64,000 bases of DNA from Gemmobacter aquarius (GTDB lineage: Bacteria; Pseudomonadota; Alphaproteobacteria; Rhodobacterales; Rhodobacteraceae): positions 2,716,001 through 2,780,000 of the forward strand of contig NZ_CP028918.1 of assembly GCF_003060865.1 (NCBI RefSeq), read 5' to 3'. The notes under the pieces were generated by a model. The model ran no database searches, was not told the origin of the DNA, and saw only the letters and a program-made list of their open reading frames with translations. Each line of letters opens with the position of its first letter. Position 1 is the stretch's first letter. Below, one piece after another: positions 1 to 11,010 of the stretch. The translations under genes and the position numbers were made by a program.

Positions 1-44
1 GCCTCGTCGCCGCCTGCAAGGCGATCGACCCCTCGCTGGCATGA
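1..44 (+). CDS. C-terminal end of a gene, probably malate dehydrogenase (partial)
   Basis: The third forward frame enters the window open and gives the last 13 residues (LVAACKAIDPSLA) before a TGA at 42-44. The peptide resembles the C-terminal helix of alphaproteobacterial malate dehydrogenase, and mdh commonly lies just upstream of sucC in Rhodobacteraceae. Both points are inference from a very short tail, so no symbol is given. A strong hairpin terminator follows 20 bases later, so this gene ends its own transcript and is not fused to the next ones. Confidence 0.5.
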   Translation, partial: LVAACKAIDPSLA

Positions 45-64
45 TCCTGCACCGGACCTGACCC

Positions 65-92
65 AAAGGCGCGCCCCGACGGCGCGCCTTTT
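65..92 (+). terminator. Rho-independent terminator
   Basis: An 11-bp perfect stem (AAAGGCGCGCC at 65-75, GGCGCGCCTTT at 81-91) encloses a 5-base loop, and the descending arm ends in a T run. It sits 20 bases after the stop codon of the upstream gene, where an intrinsic terminator is expected. Confidence 0.85.
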
Positions 93-282
93 CCGTTCGC
101 AGCACGATTTCTGCCAAAAAACGGGGGGCTATCCGCCCCCCTCGGCGCAACCGCGCCTCACCCCCCTTGCACCCCGACCCAAGCCCGCATCGCGTCACGG
201 TCATCACCCCCTCCCCCTCGCAGGGGGAGGGTCGGGGTGGGGGTCACTTTCGCCAGCCTGAAAATCGCAGTAGAAGCGCCCC

Positions 283-957
283 ATGTCCAAAGGTCTCGTC
301 TCGCCCTACACCGCGCCCGACTTCTATGCCGATGCCCTCGCCAAGGGGCGGCACCGCGATATCGTCGGCGGCCGCTGGGATGAAACCGGACGGGCGCAGA
401 TGCAACTCCTGCGCGACGTCGGGCTGCAACCACACCACCACCTGCTCGACATCGGCGCCGGCTCCCTACGGCTCGGCTGCAAGGCCGTGCCCTATCTCGA
501 TGCCGGCAACTACTGGGCCACCGATGCCAGCCGCGCCCTGATGCTGGCGGGCCATACGCAGGAACTCGACGATCCCGCTCGGCTGCCGACCGACCACCTC
601 GTCGAAGACACCGGTTTCGCCTTTCCGGCCATCCCCGACACCATCACCCACGCCATCGCCTTCGCCGTCTTCACCCACCTGCCGATGAACCACCTGCGCG
701 TGGCACTCCTGTCGCTGCGCGCCCGCTTCCCCGCGCTCGAAACGCTCCTATTCACCGTCTTCCTCGCCCCCGACCCCGCCGCGCTGCTGCACCCCGTCAA
801 GCAGCCCGATGGCGTCGTGACCCACGCCACCCGCGCGCCGTGGCACATGCTGGCCGATGACGTGCTGCACCTTACCCGTGCCTCCGGCTTCACCGCAAAG
901 CTGCGCGCCGACCGCCTCCCGCGCGGTCAGGCACTGGTCATCGCCCACCCCGCCTAA
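283..957 (+). CDS. Class I SAM-dependent methyltransferase-like protein
   Basis: A 224-residue soluble protein. Residues 54-65 ([12 protein letters not shown]) match motif I of the Rossmann-fold SAM-binding site, and an acidic residue at about 81 (YWATDAS) fits the end of the second strand that contacts the SAM ribose. The C-terminal part has the alternating hydrophobic strands of this fold. Substrate is not visible from sequence; small-molecule or sugar methylation is possible. The ATG has no strong Shine-Dalgarno sequence. It is separated from the upstream gene by a terminator and from sucC by an operator-bearing intergenic region, so it is probably a single-gene unit. Confidence 0.75.
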   Translation: MSKGLVSPYTAPDFYADALAKGRHRDIVGGRWDETGRAQMQLLRDVGLQPHHHLLDIGAGSLRLGCKAVPYLDAGNYWATDASRALMLAGHTQELDDPARLPTDHLVEDTGFAFPAIPDTITHAIAFAVFTHLPMNHLRVALLSLRARFPALETLLFTVFLAPDPAALLHPVKQPDGVVTHATRAPWHMLADDVLHLTRASGFTAKLRADRLPRGQALVIAHPA

Positions 958-994
958 GACCGAATCACCCGTTTGCGGTAACGGTTCCGCGACT

Positions 995-1025
995 TGTGAT
1001 CACAGTTTTTCAGCGTGTGATCACA
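995..1025. promoter_or_regulatory. Paired palindromic operator upstream of sucC
   Basis: Two identical perfect palindromes TGTGATCACA lie at 995-1004 and 1016-1025, start to start 21 bases, which is two helical turns and places them on the same DNA face. They sit 108 to 138 bases upstream of the sucC ATG and just upstream of a possible -10 element (TAGAAT near 1063). The half-site TGTGA resembles the CRP/FNR half-site but with no spacer, so it is probably bound by another dimeric regulator. Symmetry and spacing are observed; the regulator is unknown. Confidence 0.6.
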
Positions 1026-1132
1026 AATGCCGCTTTTTTACCGACAATCCGATGCATACCATAGAATACCGTTTTCTGATGCCGTTATCCGTGGCAAGAC
1101 CCCTGCAAAAGCACAGCGATGGGACATTTGCC

Positions 1133-2326
1133 ATGAACATCCACGAATATCAGGCCAAGGCGTTGTTGCGCCACTACGGGGTTCCCGTGTCCGATGGCCG
1201 CGTGGTCCTGCGGGCGGAAGAGGCAAAGACCTGCGCCGGCGAACTCGACGGCCCGCTCTGGGTGGTCAAGGCGCAAATCCACGCCGGTGGCCGTGGCAAG
1301 GGCCATTTCAAGGAAGCCGAAGCCGGTGAAAAAGGCGGCGTCCGCCTTGCCCGCTCGGTCGAAGAGGCCGACGAATTCGCCCGCCAGATGCTGGGCCGCA
1401 CGCTCGTGACCGTCCAGACCGGCCCCGCCGGCAAGACGGTCAACCGCATCTACATCGAAGACGGCAGCGACATCGACCGCGAACTTTACCTCGCCCTGCT
1501 GATCGACCGCCAGACATCCCGCGTTTCCTTCGTCGTCTCGACCGAAGGCGGCATGTCCATCGAAGACGTCGCCCACGACACGCCCGAAAAGATCCTGTCC
1601 TTCGCCATCGACCCCGCAACCGGCATGTCCGATTTCCACGGCCGCCGCGTCGCTTTCGAGCTTGGCCTCACCGGCAACCAGATCAAGCAATGCGTGGCCT
1701 TGGTCAAAAACCTCTACCGCCTCTTCATCGAAAAAGACATGGAGATGCTGGAAATCAACCCGCTCGTGGTGATGACCGATGGCAACCTGAAATGCCTCGA
1801 CGCCAAGATGGGCTTCGACTCGAATGCCCTCTACCGCCACGCCGATATCGCCGCCCTGCGCGACGAGACAGAGGAAGACCCCAAGGAACTCGCCGCCTCC
1901 AAGTTCGACCTCAACTACATCGCGCTCGATGGCGAGATCGGCTGCATGGTCAACGGCGCAGGCCTCGCCATGGCCACGATGGACATCATCAAACTCTACG
2001 GCGCGGAACCCGCCAACTTCCTCGACGTGGGCGGCGGCGCGACGAAAGAAAAGGTGACCGAAGCCTTCAAGATCATCACCTCCGATCCCAACGTCAAAGG
2101 CATCCTCGTCAACATCTTCGGCGGCATCATGCGTTGCGACATCATTGCCGAAGGCGTGATCGCGGCGGTGAAGGAAGTCGGCCTGAAAGTGCCGCTGGTG
2201 GTGCGTCTGGAAGGCACCAACGTCGAACTCGGCAAAGACATCATCCGCAATTCCGGCCTGAACGTCATCGCCGCCGACAACCTATCGGACGCGGCGGCCA
2301 AGATCGTCAAAGCGGTCAAGGGGTAA
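1133..2326 (+). CDS. sucC: Succinyl-CoA synthetase (ADP/GDP-forming) beta subunit
   Basis: 397 residues, the normal SucC length. It couples succinyl-CoA cleavage to nucleotide phosphorylation in the TCA cycle, as a complex with SucD. The ATG at 1133 gives the classic N terminus [12 protein letters not shown]; the frame is open further upstream but has no homologous sequence there. An N-terminal ATP-grasp domain is followed by a C-terminal CoA-ligase-type domain with the conserved segment [16 protein letters not shown] near residue 325. It leads an apparent operon with sucD, sucA, sucB and lpdA. Its promoter region carries the paired TGTGATCACA palindromes. Confidence 0.97.
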   Translation: MNIHEYQAKALLRHYGVPVSDGRVVLRAEEAKTCAGELDGPLWVVKAQIHAGGRGKGHFKEAEAGEKGGVRLARSVEEADEFARQMLGRTLVTVQTGPAGKTVNRIYIEDGSDIDRELYLALLIDRQTSRVSFVVSTEGGMSIEDVAHDTPEKILSFAIDPATGMSDFHGRRVAFELGLTGNQIKQCVALVKNLYRLFIEKDMEMLEINPLVVMTDGNLKCLDAKMGFDSNALYRHADIAALRDETEEDPKELAASKFDLNYIALDGEIGCMVNGAGLAMATMDIIKLYGAEPANFLDVGGGATKEKVTEAFKIITSDPNVKGILVNIFGGIMRCDIIAEGVIAAVKEVGLKVPLVVRLEGTNVELGKDIIRNSGLNVIAADNLSDAAAKIVKAVKG

Positions 2327-2330
2327 GATC

Positions 2331-2855
2331 GTGGCGATGCGGGCCAAGATCACGGCACAGGGGGCGGCGCTTCTGGCGTTGTGCCTTGCCCTGCTCGCGG
2401 CCTGCACGCCTGATCTGACCCCTGACGAATACGAATTGCGGAACATGAAGCCGTCCAACATCGTGCCGAAATCCTCGCCCAAGGCGCTCGTCACGGCGTT
2501 CGAGCGGTTCTGCCTCGATGCTGGCACCCTTGCCGAAACCCGCGCGGCCCTGCGGACGGGCGATTATGTGCCCGTGCCCGACAGGGTGGGTGAGTTGCAG
2601 GTCTGGCTGGTCGATGACCAGCGCCCCGCAGTTCTGCTGAACGACACCGATTGCGTCGTGATGGCACAATCGCGCACCGGCCAGACCGAGCGGGTCAAGC
2701 GGCTCGTCGCAAGCCGCTTCCCGCAGGCCAAGCCGGTTACCGGCAGCCGCTTCGAAAACCTGTGGTCCGAGGGCCGCAGCCTGATCTTCACCCGTCGCGT
2801 CACCCCCAATGCCGCGCCGTCCCAGTTCATGCTCGGCATCTCGCAGGGCAGTTAA
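2331..2855 (+). CDS. Small lipoprotein of unknown function
   Basis: 174 residues. A signal peptide with lipobox LLAAC near residues 21-25 predicts lipidation and attachment to the inner face of the outer membrane or to the periplasmic side of the inner membrane. The GTG at 2331 is favoured because AAGGGG lies 8 bases before it; an ATG two codons later is possible. It starts 4 bases after the sucC stop, so it is co-transcribed and probably coupled. The mature part has no motif I recognise. Placement between sucC and sucD is common in this family but the role is unknown. Confidence 0.75.
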   Translation: MAMRAKITAQGAALLALCLALLAACTPDLTPDEYELRNMKPSNIVPKSSPKALVTAFERFCLDAGTLAETRAALRTGDYVPVPDRVGELQVWLVDDQRPAVLLNDTDCVVMAQSRTGQTERVKRLVASRFPQAKPVTGSRFENLWSEGRSLIFTRRVTPNAAPSQFMLGISQGS

Positions 2856-2903
2856 CCCGTGGCGGGGCAACCCGCACCCCGTGACCACAAAGGAAGGCTG
2901 ATC

Positions 2904-2990
2904 ATGGCTGTCGCGACCACCGCACCCGCAAAGTTCCCCTGCCCTCTCGTGGCAGGCACCTGCGGCATGGCACTTCGGGCAAGGGGCTGA
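2904..2990 (+). CDS. Possible 28-residue small ORF or leader peptide
   Basis: An ATG preceded by AAAGGAAGG with good spacing opens a 28-codon frame ending at TGA 2988-2990, six bases before the next start codon. The peptide has no signal sequence or recognisable motif. It might be a translated leader coupling expression of the following secreted protein, or chance. Only the ribosome-binding site and the close fit between neighbours support it. Confidence 0.3.
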   Translation: MAVATTAPAKFPCPLVAGTCGMALRARG

Positions 2991-2995
2991 TCGTC

Positions 2996-3466
2996 ATGCG
3001 TGCCGGTTTCGCCCTTGTTTTCCTGACCTTGCTGATGCCCCTTGGCGCACATGCCGACACAGCCGCCCGCTTCGACCAAGGCATCGACGGCTGCTATTCC
3101 ACCATCGGTGAAGGCGGGCGGCAGACGGCGGAATACCTTGCCGATGCGGGCTGGAACGGCGATGCCGATGACGAGATGGGCCTTGGCTGGCTTTATCCCG
3201 ACGGAACCGAAGACCCTTTCATCACCGTCGCCATCGACGGCAGCTTTTGCCAGATCGAAAGCACCAGCCTCGGCAGCGAGGCCGCCGCAGGCCAGTTGCG
3301 CCGCTATCTCGAAACCAAAGGCGCGGCCCATGACCCCGACAAGGACGAGATGGGCTGCACCCGCTTTGACCTTGGCGACGGCTACGCGGTCACCATCACC
3401 TCGGGCGGCGACGATCCGACCTGCGCTTCAGACAAGAACAGCGCCCTGCGCTTCACCTACGAATGA
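2996..3466 (+). CDS. Secreted or periplasmic protein of unknown function
   Basis: 156 residues with a clear Sec signal peptide (hydrophobic stretch at residues 4-15, cleavage probably after AHA at about 18-20). Mature part has four cysteines that could form disulfides and is acidic. AAGGGG lies 10 bases before the ATG. No known domain is recognised. It sits between sucC and sucD, and a perfect 20-bp palindrome follows directly, so its expression may be partly separated from sucD. Confidence 0.75.
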   Translation: MRAGFALVFLTLLMPLGAHADTAARFDQGIDGCYSTIGEGGRQTAEYLADAGWNGDADDEMGLGWLYPDGTEDPFITVAIDGSFCQIESTSLGSEAAAGQLRRYLETKGAAHDPDKDEMGCTRFDLGDGYAVTITSGGDDPTCASDKNSALRFTYE

Positions 3467-3470
3467 ACAG

Positions 3471-3490
3471 CGGGCCGGACGTCCGGCCCG
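3471..3490. repeat. Perfect 20-bp palindrome between secreted protein gene and sucD
   Basis: The ten bases CGGGCCGGAC are followed by their exact reverse complement. The RNA would form a very stable hairpin. No T run follows, so it is more likely an intercistronic mRNA-stabilising or attenuating hairpin than a full terminator. Confidence 0.7.
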
Positions 3491-3523
3491 ACCCGCGAAA
3501 GACCAACCGAAGGAACGCCGCCA

Positions 3524-4407
3524 ATGGCCGTACTCGTCAACGAAAACACCAAACTCATCTGCCAGGGCTTTACCGGCAGCCAAGGCACGTTCCACTCGGA
3601 ACAGGCCATCGCCTATGGCACGAAAATGGTCGGCGGCGTCACCCCCGGCAAGGGCGGGTCGACCCATCTTAACCTGCCGGTATTCAATTCGGTGCATGAA
3701 GCGCGGGCCATGACCGAAGCGAATGCCACCGTGATCTACGTGCCCCCGCCATTCGCAGCCGACTCGATCCTCGAAGCCATCGACGCCGAGATGGAGCTGA
3801 TCGTCTGCATCACCGAAGGCATCCCCGTGCTTGACATGATGAAGGTCAAGCGCGCGCTGGAGGGGTCGAAATCCCGCCTGATCGGGCCGAACTGCCCCGG
3901 CGTCATCACCCCCGACGCCTGCAAGATCGGCATCATGCCCGGCCACATCCACCGCCGCGGCTCTGTCGGCGTCGTCTCGCGCTCCGGCACCCTGACCTAT
4001 GAAGCCGTGAAACAGACCACCGACCTCGGCCTTGGCCAATCGTCGGCTGTCGGCATCGGCGGCGACCCGATCAAGGGCACCGAACATATCGACGTGCTGG
4101 AAATGTTCCTTGCCGACCCCGAAACCCAGTCGATCATCATGATCGGCGAAATCGGCGGATCGGCCGAAGAGGAAGCCGCGCAATTCCTGCGCGATGAAGC
4201 CAAGCGCGGCCGCGCCAAACCCTGCGCCGGTTTCATCGCCGGACGCACCGCCCCCCCGGCCGCCGCATGGGCCACGCCGGTGCCATCGTGGCAGGCGGCA
4301 AGGGTGACGCGGAATCCAAGATCGAAGCGATGCGCGCCGCTGGCATCATCGTTGCAGACAGCCCCGCCACACTGGGCGAAGCCGTGATGAAAGCCATCGG
4401 GCGCTGA
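3524..4407 (+). CDS. sucD: Succinyl-CoA synthetase alpha subunit, interrupted by an apparent one-base frameshift
   Basis: The frame is a normal SucD (CoA-binding Rossmann domain, [10 protein letters not shown] near the N terminus, [10 protein letters not shown] in the middle) until residue 244. There the sequence R-T-A-P-P loses register. Restoring one base at the C run 4251-4257 recovers [20 protein letters not shown] and a natural end at 4407, giving 294 residues. As written, the frame instead ends at 4387 with a nonsense tail. The lost segment holds the GHAGAI motif whose histidine is phosphorylated in catalysis (His246 in E. coli), so the literal product would be inactive. An essential TCA enzyme beside intact sucC makes a homopolymer sequencing error the likeliest cause. 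Confidence 0.9.
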
Positions 4408-4436
4408 ACAGGGAACGGGTCATGGAGGAGACGGAT

Positions 4437-4574
4437 ATGGATATGCGCGCCAAGACCATGATCGCCTCCTTCGTGGCCCTTTTCGGCCTTCTGGCGCTGA
4501 CCGCATTCGCCTCGCTGAACCACGCCGAAACCAACGCCGCCCTGACCACCGCCCTTTTCGGCCCCACAGACTGA
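4437..4574 (+). CDS. Small single-span membrane peptide, 45 residues
   Basis: The ATG at 4437 has GGAGGAG six bases upstream, an ideal ribosome-binding site; ATGs at 4422 and 4443 are less well placed. The product begins MDMRAKTM, followed by one hydrophobic stretch of about 18 residues (FVALFGLLALTAFA) and a short polar tail. It could be a single-pass membrane peptide or a small secreted protein. It lies between sucD and sucA, so it would be made together with the 2-oxoglutarate dehydrogenase complex. No function known to me. Confidence 0.55.
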   Translation: MDMRAKTMIASFVALFGLLALTAFASLNHAETNAALTTALFGPTD

Positions 4575-4640
4575 CGACAGACTGACTCCACAGGCACGGG
4601 GGACGCCCCGCCGCCAGCCCCAAACGGGAGGAACGACCAG

Positions 4641-7601
4641 ATGACCGACCAAAGCCCGAACGACCAGTTCCACGCCCAAAGCTTCCTGCAAGGGCATAAC
4701 GCGGAATACATCGACCAGCTGCAGGCCCGCTATGCCACCGACCCCGCGTCGGTCGATGCCGCATGGGCCGAGTTTTTCCGCGCCTTGGGCGAAACCGAAG
4801 TCGATGCCAAACGCGCCGCAACTGGCCCGTCATGGGCGCGGGCCGACTGGCCGCCGACCCCCGCCGACGACCTGACCGCCGCGATGACCGGCGAATGGCC
4901 CGCAGCCCCCGCCAAGGACGCCAAGGCCACCGCGCAAAAGATCGTCGCCAAGGCCGAAGAAAAGGGCGTCTCGCTTTCCGACGCACAGGTGCAACGCGCC
5001 GTGGTCGACAGCATCCGCGCGCTGATGATCATCCGCGCCTACCGCATCAGGGGCCATCTGGTGGCCAACCTCGACCCGCTCGGGATGCGCGACGAAAAGA
5101 TGCACCCCGAGCTTGACCCCGCCTCCTACGGCTTTTCTGACGCCGACATGGACCGCCCGATCTTTCTCGACAAGGTGCTGGGGCTTGAAACCGCCTCGAT
5201 GCGCCAGATCATCGAGATCGTCAAACGCACCTATTGCGGCACCTTCGCCCTGCAATACATGCATATCTCCGATCCCGAACAGGCGGCTTGGCTGAAAGAG
5301 CGGATCGAAGGCTACGGCAAGGAAATCGCCTTTACCCGCGAAGGGCGCAAGGCGATCCTGAACAAGCTCGTCGAAGCCGAAGGCTACGAGAAATTCCTGC
5401 ACGTCAAATACATGGGCACCAAGCGTTTCGGCCTCGACGGCGGCGAAGCCCTGATCCCCGCGATGGAACAGATCATCAAACGCGGCGGCGCGCTCGGCGT
5501 GAAAGAGGTCGTGATCGGCATGCCGCACCGTGGCCGCCTGTCGGTGCTCGCCAACGTGATGCAAAAACCCTACCGCGCGATCTTCCACGAATTCCAGGGC
5601 GGTTCCTACAAGCCCGAAGACGTGGACGGTTCGGGTGACGTGAAATATCACCTCGGCGCGTCAAGCGACCGCGCCTTCGACGGCAACATCGTCCACCTGT
5701 CGCTGACCGCCAACCCCAGCCACCTTGAAGCGGTCAACCCCGTCGTCCTCGGCAAGGTCCGCGCCAAGCAAGACCAGTTCGGCGACCAGATCAACCGCGC
5801 AACCGTCCTGCCGATCCTGCTGCACGGCGACGCGGCCTTTGCAGGCCAAGGCGTCGTGGCCGAATGCTTCGGCCTGTCGGGCCTGCGCGGCCACCGCACG
5901 GGCGGCACCATCCACATCGTGGTGAACAACCAGATCGGCTTTACCACAGCGCCCTCGTTCAGCCGCTCGTCGCCCTATCCGACCGATATCGCGCTGATGG
6001 TCGAAGCGCCGATCTTCCACGTCAACGGCGACGACCCCGAAGCCGTGGTCCACGCGGCCAAGGTCGCCACCGAATACCGCCAGAAATTCCACAAGGACGT
6101 CGTCATCGACATCTTCTGCTACCGCCGCTTCGGTCACAACGAAGGCGACGAGCCGATGTTCACCAACCCGGCGATGTACACCCGCATCAAGAAGCAAAAG
6201 ACCACGCTGCAACTCTACACCGAACGCCTCGTCAAAGACGGCCTCATCCCCGAGGGCGAGATCGAGGATATGAAGGCCGCCTTCCAGTCGCGCCTGAACG
6301 AGGAATTCGAGGCCGGCAAGAACTTCAAGCCCAACAAGGCCGACTGGCTCGACGGCCGCTGGTCCGGCATCGACCGCGAAGGGTCCGACTACACCCCCGG
6401 CGACACCGCCATCAAACCCGAAACGCTGGCCGAAGTGGGCGCGGCGCTGACCCGCATCCCCGAAGGCTTCGACATCCACAAGACCGTGGCCCGCCAGTTG
6501 GAAGCCAAGGCCAAGATGTTTGAAACCGGACGCGGCTTTGACTGGGCCACCGCCGAAGCCATCGCTTTCGGCTCGCTCGTGACCGAAGGTTTCCCCGTCC
6601 GCCTGTCGGGCCAGGATTGCACCCGCGGCACCTTCAGCCAGCGCCATTCGGCCTTCATCGACCAGCAGACAGAAGAACGCCACTACCCGCTGAACCACAT
6701 CCGCGCCGGCCAAGCCCGGTACGAGGTCATCGACTCGATGCTCTCGGAATACGCGGTCCTCGGGTTCGAATACGGCTATTCGCTGTCGGAACCCAACGCG
6801 CTGACCATGTGGGAAGCGCAGTTCGGCGATTTCGCCAACGGCGCGCAGATCATGATCGACCAGTTCATCAACTCGGGCGAAAGCAAATGGCTGCGGATGT
6901 CGGGCCTCGTCATGCTCCTGCCCCACGGCTACGAAGGCCAAGGCCCCGAACACTCCTCGGCCCGGCTCGAACGCTTCCTGCAAATGTCCGCGCAAGACAA
7001 CTGGATCATCGCCAACTGCTCCACCCCGGCGAACTACTTCCACATCCTGCGCCGCCAGATCCACCGGTCCTTCCGCAAACCGCTCGTCCTGATGACGCCG
7101 AAATCGCTGCTGCGTCACCCGATGTGCATTTCGCAAGCCGCCGATTTCACCACCGGCAGCACCTTCCACCGCGTCCTCTGGGATGACGCGCAAAAGGGCA
7201 ACTCCGAGCTGACCCTGAAACCCGATGCCGAAATCAAGCGCGTCGTCATCTGCTCGGGCAAGGTCTATTACGACCTTCTGGCCGAACGTGACAAACAGGC
7301 GCTGGAAAACACCTACATCCTGCGCCTCGAACAGTTCTACCCCTTCCCGGCGCTTGCGCTGACCAAGGAACTCGAACGCTTCAAGGGCGCCGAAATCGTC
7401 TGGTGTCAGGAAGAACCGAAAAATCAGGGCGGCTGGTCCTTTGTCGAACCCAACCTCGAATGGGTGCTGACCCGCATCGGCGCCAAGCACAGCCGCGCCC
7501 GTTACGCGGGCCGCGACGCCTCGGCCTCGCCCGCCACCGGCCTCGCCTCGCGCCACAAGGCCGAACAGGAAAAACTGGTGAACGAAGCCCTCACCGGCTG
7601 A
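4641..7601 (+). CDS. sucA: 2-oxoglutarate dehydrogenase E1 component
   Basis: 986 residues, normal for SucA. This thiamine diphosphate enzyme decarboxylates 2-oxoglutarate and transfers the succinyl group to the lipoyl arm of SucB. The N terminus carries the short E2-binding segment ([14 protein letters not shown]). The central domain has the ThDP/Mg site ([10 protein letters not shown] followed by VNNQIGFTT), and conserved [14 protein letters not shown] lies near residue 294. The start is preceded by GGGAGGAACG. It is followed by sucB after 97 bases that hold a GC-rich hairpin. Confidence 0.97.
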   Translation: MTDQSPNDQFHAQSFLQGHNAEYIDQLQARYATDPASVDAAWAEFFRALGETEVDAKRAATGPSWARADWPPTPADDLTAAMTGEWPAAPAKDAKATAQKIVAKAEEKGVSLSDAQVQRAVVDSIRALMIIRAYRIRGHLVANLDPLGMRDEKMHPELDPASYGFSDADMDRPIFLDKVLGLETASMRQIIEIVKRTYCGTFALQYMHISDPEQAAWLKERIEGYGKEIAFTREGRKAILNKLVEAEGYEKFLHVKYMGTKRFGLDGGEALIPAMEQIIKRGGALGVKEVVIGMPHRGRLSVLANVMQKPYRAIFHEFQGGSYKPEDVDGSGDVKYHLGASSDRAFDGNIVHLSLTANPSHLEAVNPVVLGKVRAKQDQFGDQINRATVLPILLHGDAAFAGQGVVAECFGLSGLRGHRTGGTIHIVVNNQIGFTTAPSFSRSSPYPTDIALMVEAPIFHVNGDDPEAVVHAAKVATEYRQKFHKDVVIDIFCYRRFGHNEGDEPMFTNPAMYTRIKKQKTTLQLYTERLVKDGLIPEGEIEDMKAAFQSRLNEEFEAGKNFKPNKADWLDGRWSGIDREGSDYTPGDTAIKPETLAEVGAALTRIPEGFDIHKTVARQLEAKAKMFETGRGFDWATAEAIAFGSLVTEGFPVRLSGQDCTRGTFSQRHSAFIDQQTEERHYPLNHIRAGQARYEVIDSMLSEYAVLGFEYGYSLSEPNALTMWEAQFGDFANGAQIMIDQFINSGESKWLRMSGLVMLLPHGYEGQGPEHSSARLERFLQMSAQDNWIIANCSTPANYFHILRRQIHRSFRKPLVLMTPKSLLRHPMCISQAADFTTGSTFHRVLWDDAQKGNSELTLKPDAEIKRVVICSGKVYYDLLAERDKQALENTYILRLEQFYPFPALALTKELERFKGAEIVWCQEEPKNQGGWSFVEPNLEWVLTRIGAKHSRARYAGRDASASPATGLASRHKAEQEKLVNEALTG

Positions 7602-7609
7602 CCCCATCC

Positions 7610-7631
7610 CCCGCGCCACCACAGGCGCGGG
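7610..7631. repeat. Intercistronic hairpin between sucA and sucB
   Basis: CCCGCGCC and GGCGCGGG form an 8-bp perfect stem around a 6-base loop (ACCACA). No T run follows. In a sucA-sucB transcript it would be an intergenic stem that could protect upstream mRNA or set the E1:E2 ratio. Confidence 0.6.
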
Positions 7632-7698
7632 CCATCACACAGGGGCCACAGGCCCGAACCGGAACGATTGGCGCCATAGCGCGCGGAGGAATGAACAG

Positions 7699-8931
7699 AT
7701 GACCGATGTTATGGTGCCGTCACTCGGCGAAAGCGTATCCGAGGCCACCGTTTCCACGTGGTTCAAGAAAGTCGGCGATTACGTCAAGCAAGACGAGATG
7801 CTGTGCGAGCTTGAAACCGACAAGGTGTCGGTCGAAGTGCCCGCCCCCGTCTCGGGCACCCTGACGGAAATCATCGCCCCCGAAGGCGCAACCGTCGCCG
7901 CCAGCGCCCGCCTCGCCATCATGACCGAAGGCGCCGCCACAGCCCAAGCCCCCGCCACCGCCCAGCCGGAAATCAAATCCGCCGCCGTGGTAGGCTCGCC
8001 GGGTGACGGCCCCGAACAGCTCGTCGCCCGCAAAGACGTCGAAGACGCCCCCGCCGCCAAAAAGGCCATGGCCGAGGCTGGCCTGACCCGTGACCAAGTC
8101 CAAGCCACAGGCCGCGATGGCCGCGTGATGAAGGAAGATGTCGCCCGCGCCACCGCCACCGCAGCCCCTGCCCCCGCCCCCGTGGCAGCCCCCGCCGCCA
8201 TCCCGCGCGGCCCCGTCGCCGCCGACGATGCCGCCCGCGAAGAGCGGGTCAAGATGACCCGCCTGCGCCAGACCATCGCCCGCCGCCTGAAAGACGCGCA
8301 AAACACCGCCGCCATGCTCACGACCTATAACGAGGTCGACATGTCCGGCATCATGGAGCTGCGCAACAGCTACAAAGACCAGTTCGAGAAAAAGCACGGC
8401 GTCAAACTCGGCTTCATGTCCTTCTTCGTCAAAGCCTGCACCCACGCCCTGAAAGAAATCCCCGAGGTGAACGCCGAAATCGACGGCACCGACGTGATCT
8501 ATAAAAACTACGTCCACATGGGCGTGGCCGTGGGCACCCCCTCCGGCCTCGTCGTCCCCGTGTTGCGCGACGCCGACCAGATGGGCTTCGCGCAGATCGA
8601 GAAAAAGATCGCCGAACTCGGCCTGCGCGCCCGCGACGGCAAGCTGAGCATGGCCGAAATGCAGGGCGGATCGTTCACCATCTCGAACGGCGGCGTTTAC
8701 GGCTCGCTCATGTCCTCGCCCATCCTGAACCCGCCGCAATCCGGCATCCTCGGCATGCACAAAATCCAGGACCGCCCCGTCGTGGTTAACGGCCAGATCG
8801 TCATCCGCCCGATGATGTATCTGGCGCTGTCCTACGACCACCGGATCGTCGACGGGAAGGGTGCGGTCACGTTCCTCGTGCGCGTCAAGGAAGCACTGGA
8901 AGACCCGCGTCGGTTGCTGATGGATTTGTAA
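7699..8931 (+). CDS. sucB: Dihydrolipoyllysine succinyltransferase, E2 of 2-oxoglutarate dehydrogenase
   Basis: 410 residues. A lipoyl domain occupies about 1-75, with the lipoylated lysine in the ETDKVSVEV motif near residue 43. An Ala/Pro-rich linker follows, then a peripheral-subunit-binding domain (about 112-155, [10 protein letters not shown] to GRVMKEDVA), a second Ala/Pro linker and the catalytic domain. The active-site motif [13 protein letters not shown] supplies the conserved His and Asp. The C terminus RRLLMDL is typical. It forms the core of the complex with SucA and Lpd. Confidence 0.97.
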   Translation: MTDVMVPSLGESVSEATVSTWFKKVGDYVKQDEMLCELETDKVSVEVPAPVSGTLTEIIAPEGATVAASARLAIMTEGAATAQAPATAQPEIKSAAVVGSPGDGPEQLVARKDVEDAPAAKKAMAEAGLTRDQVQATGRDGRVMKEDVARATATAAPAPAPVAAPAAIPRGPVAADDAAREERVKMTRLRQTIARRLKDAQNTAAMLTTYNEVDMSGIMELRNSYKDQFEKKHGVKLGFMSFFVKACTHALKEIPEVNAEIDGTDVIYKNYVHMGVAVGTPSGLVVPVLRDADQMGFAQIEKKIAELGLRARDGKLSMAEMQGGSFTISNGGVYGSLMSSPILNPPQSGILGMHKIQDRPVVVNGQIVIRPMMYLALSYDHRIVDGKGAVTFLVRVKEALEDPRRLLMDL

Positions 8932-8986
8932 GGGTGCGCGCATAGCGCACACCCTACGTAGGGTGCGCCTTCATGGCGCACCTTAC
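8931..8986. repeat. Pair of related intergenic hairpins after sucB
   Basis: Two imperfect palindromes lie side by side. The first (arms 8931-8941 and 8945-8955) and second (arms 8958-8969 and 8975-8986) share the core AGGGTGCGC / GCGCACC. Each has one mismatch. The arrangement resembles REP/BIME-type elements between operon genes and probably forms stable mRNA stems. It is not a classical terminator, having no T tract. Confidence 0.65.
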
Positions 8987-9015
8987 CCTCCCGCCCTCTC
9001 ACGCCGGTCCATAAA

Positions 9016-9411
9016 ATGACCCCCGAACTCACCGCCCTAACCCTCGCAGGCCTCCTCCAGATGGTCCAGTTCATCCTCTTCGCGGTCCCCGCGAACCTTG
9101 AGCTTGGCACCCGCTACACCTCCGGCCCCCGCGACAAACCGCCCGAGCGTCCCGTCTCCACCCTGACAGGCCGCCTGCAACGCGCAATGAACAACCATTT
9201 CGAGGGGCTGATCCTCTTCACCCTCGCCGTAACGGTCGTCACCCTCTCCGGCCAATCGACCACCACGACAGCCACCCTCGCCTACACCTACCTCGCCGCC
9301 CGCGTCCTCTACATCCCCGCCTACGCCCTCGGCCTTACCCCGTGGCGCTCGGGCGTATGGGCGGTGGGCTGGTTCGCAACCCTTGCGCTGATGTTAACGG
9401 CGCTGATCTAA
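9016..9411 (+). CDS. MAPEG family membrane protein
   Basis: 131 residues with four predicted transmembrane helices. The family signature is seen in the first helix (LAGLLQMVQ), the segment RLQRAMNNHFEGL near residue 56, and AARVLYIPAYALG near residue 93. MAPEG proteins include membrane glutathione transferases and relatives; bacterial members of this size are mostly uncharacterised. It lies between sucB and lpdA in the same direction, a neighbourhood often seen in Rhodobacteraceae, but a functional link to the dehydrogenase is not shown. Confidence 0.85.
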   Translation: MTPELTALTLAGLLQMVQFILFAVPANLELGTRYTSGPRDKPPERPVSTLTGRLQRAMNNHFEGLILFTLAVTVVTLSGQSTTTTATLAYTYLAARVLYIPAYALGLTPWRSGVWAVGWFATLALMLTALI

Positions 9412-9465
9412 ACTGTGCATCGACTGTGCATTCCCGTTCGCACGAAAAACCGAAGGATCTGACCC

Positions 9466-10854
<1,389 letters not shown>

Positions 10855-10859
10855 CCAAA

Positions 10860-10893
10860 GGGGGGGGCGGCCGAACACTCAGCCCCCCATTTT
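10860..10893 (+). terminator. Possible weak terminator after lpdA
   Basis: A run of eight G's (10860-10867) can pair with six C's (10883-10888) across a 15-base loop, followed by ATTTTC. The position just after the lpdA stop supports termination; the loop is long and the stem plain. Confidence 0.45.
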
Positions 10894-11010
10894 CTGCCCT
10901 GAACTATCCCACGGGTAGTCCGTCGGTTTCGCCATCGGTTCAAGAAACCGATGGACTGCGGGGTGTGAAACCCCCGGCGGCCCGCCACACGCACACTGCC
11001 AGCCGTAACC

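Noticed and set aside
1085..1840. Long minus-strand frames antisense to sucC, sucA, lpdA and other conserved genes
   Set aside because: They arise from GC-rich codon bias; none shows motifs, and the plus-strand genes are certain.
2331..2345. Start of the lipoprotein at ATG 2337
   Set aside because: The AAGGGG ribosome-binding site is better spaced for GTG 2331; both remain possible.
4251..4262. Programmed ribosomal frameshift in sucD
   Set aside because: No slippery heptamer with a downstream stimulatory structure typical of known cases, no precedent in sucD, and the same defect occurs at two other unrelated C runs.
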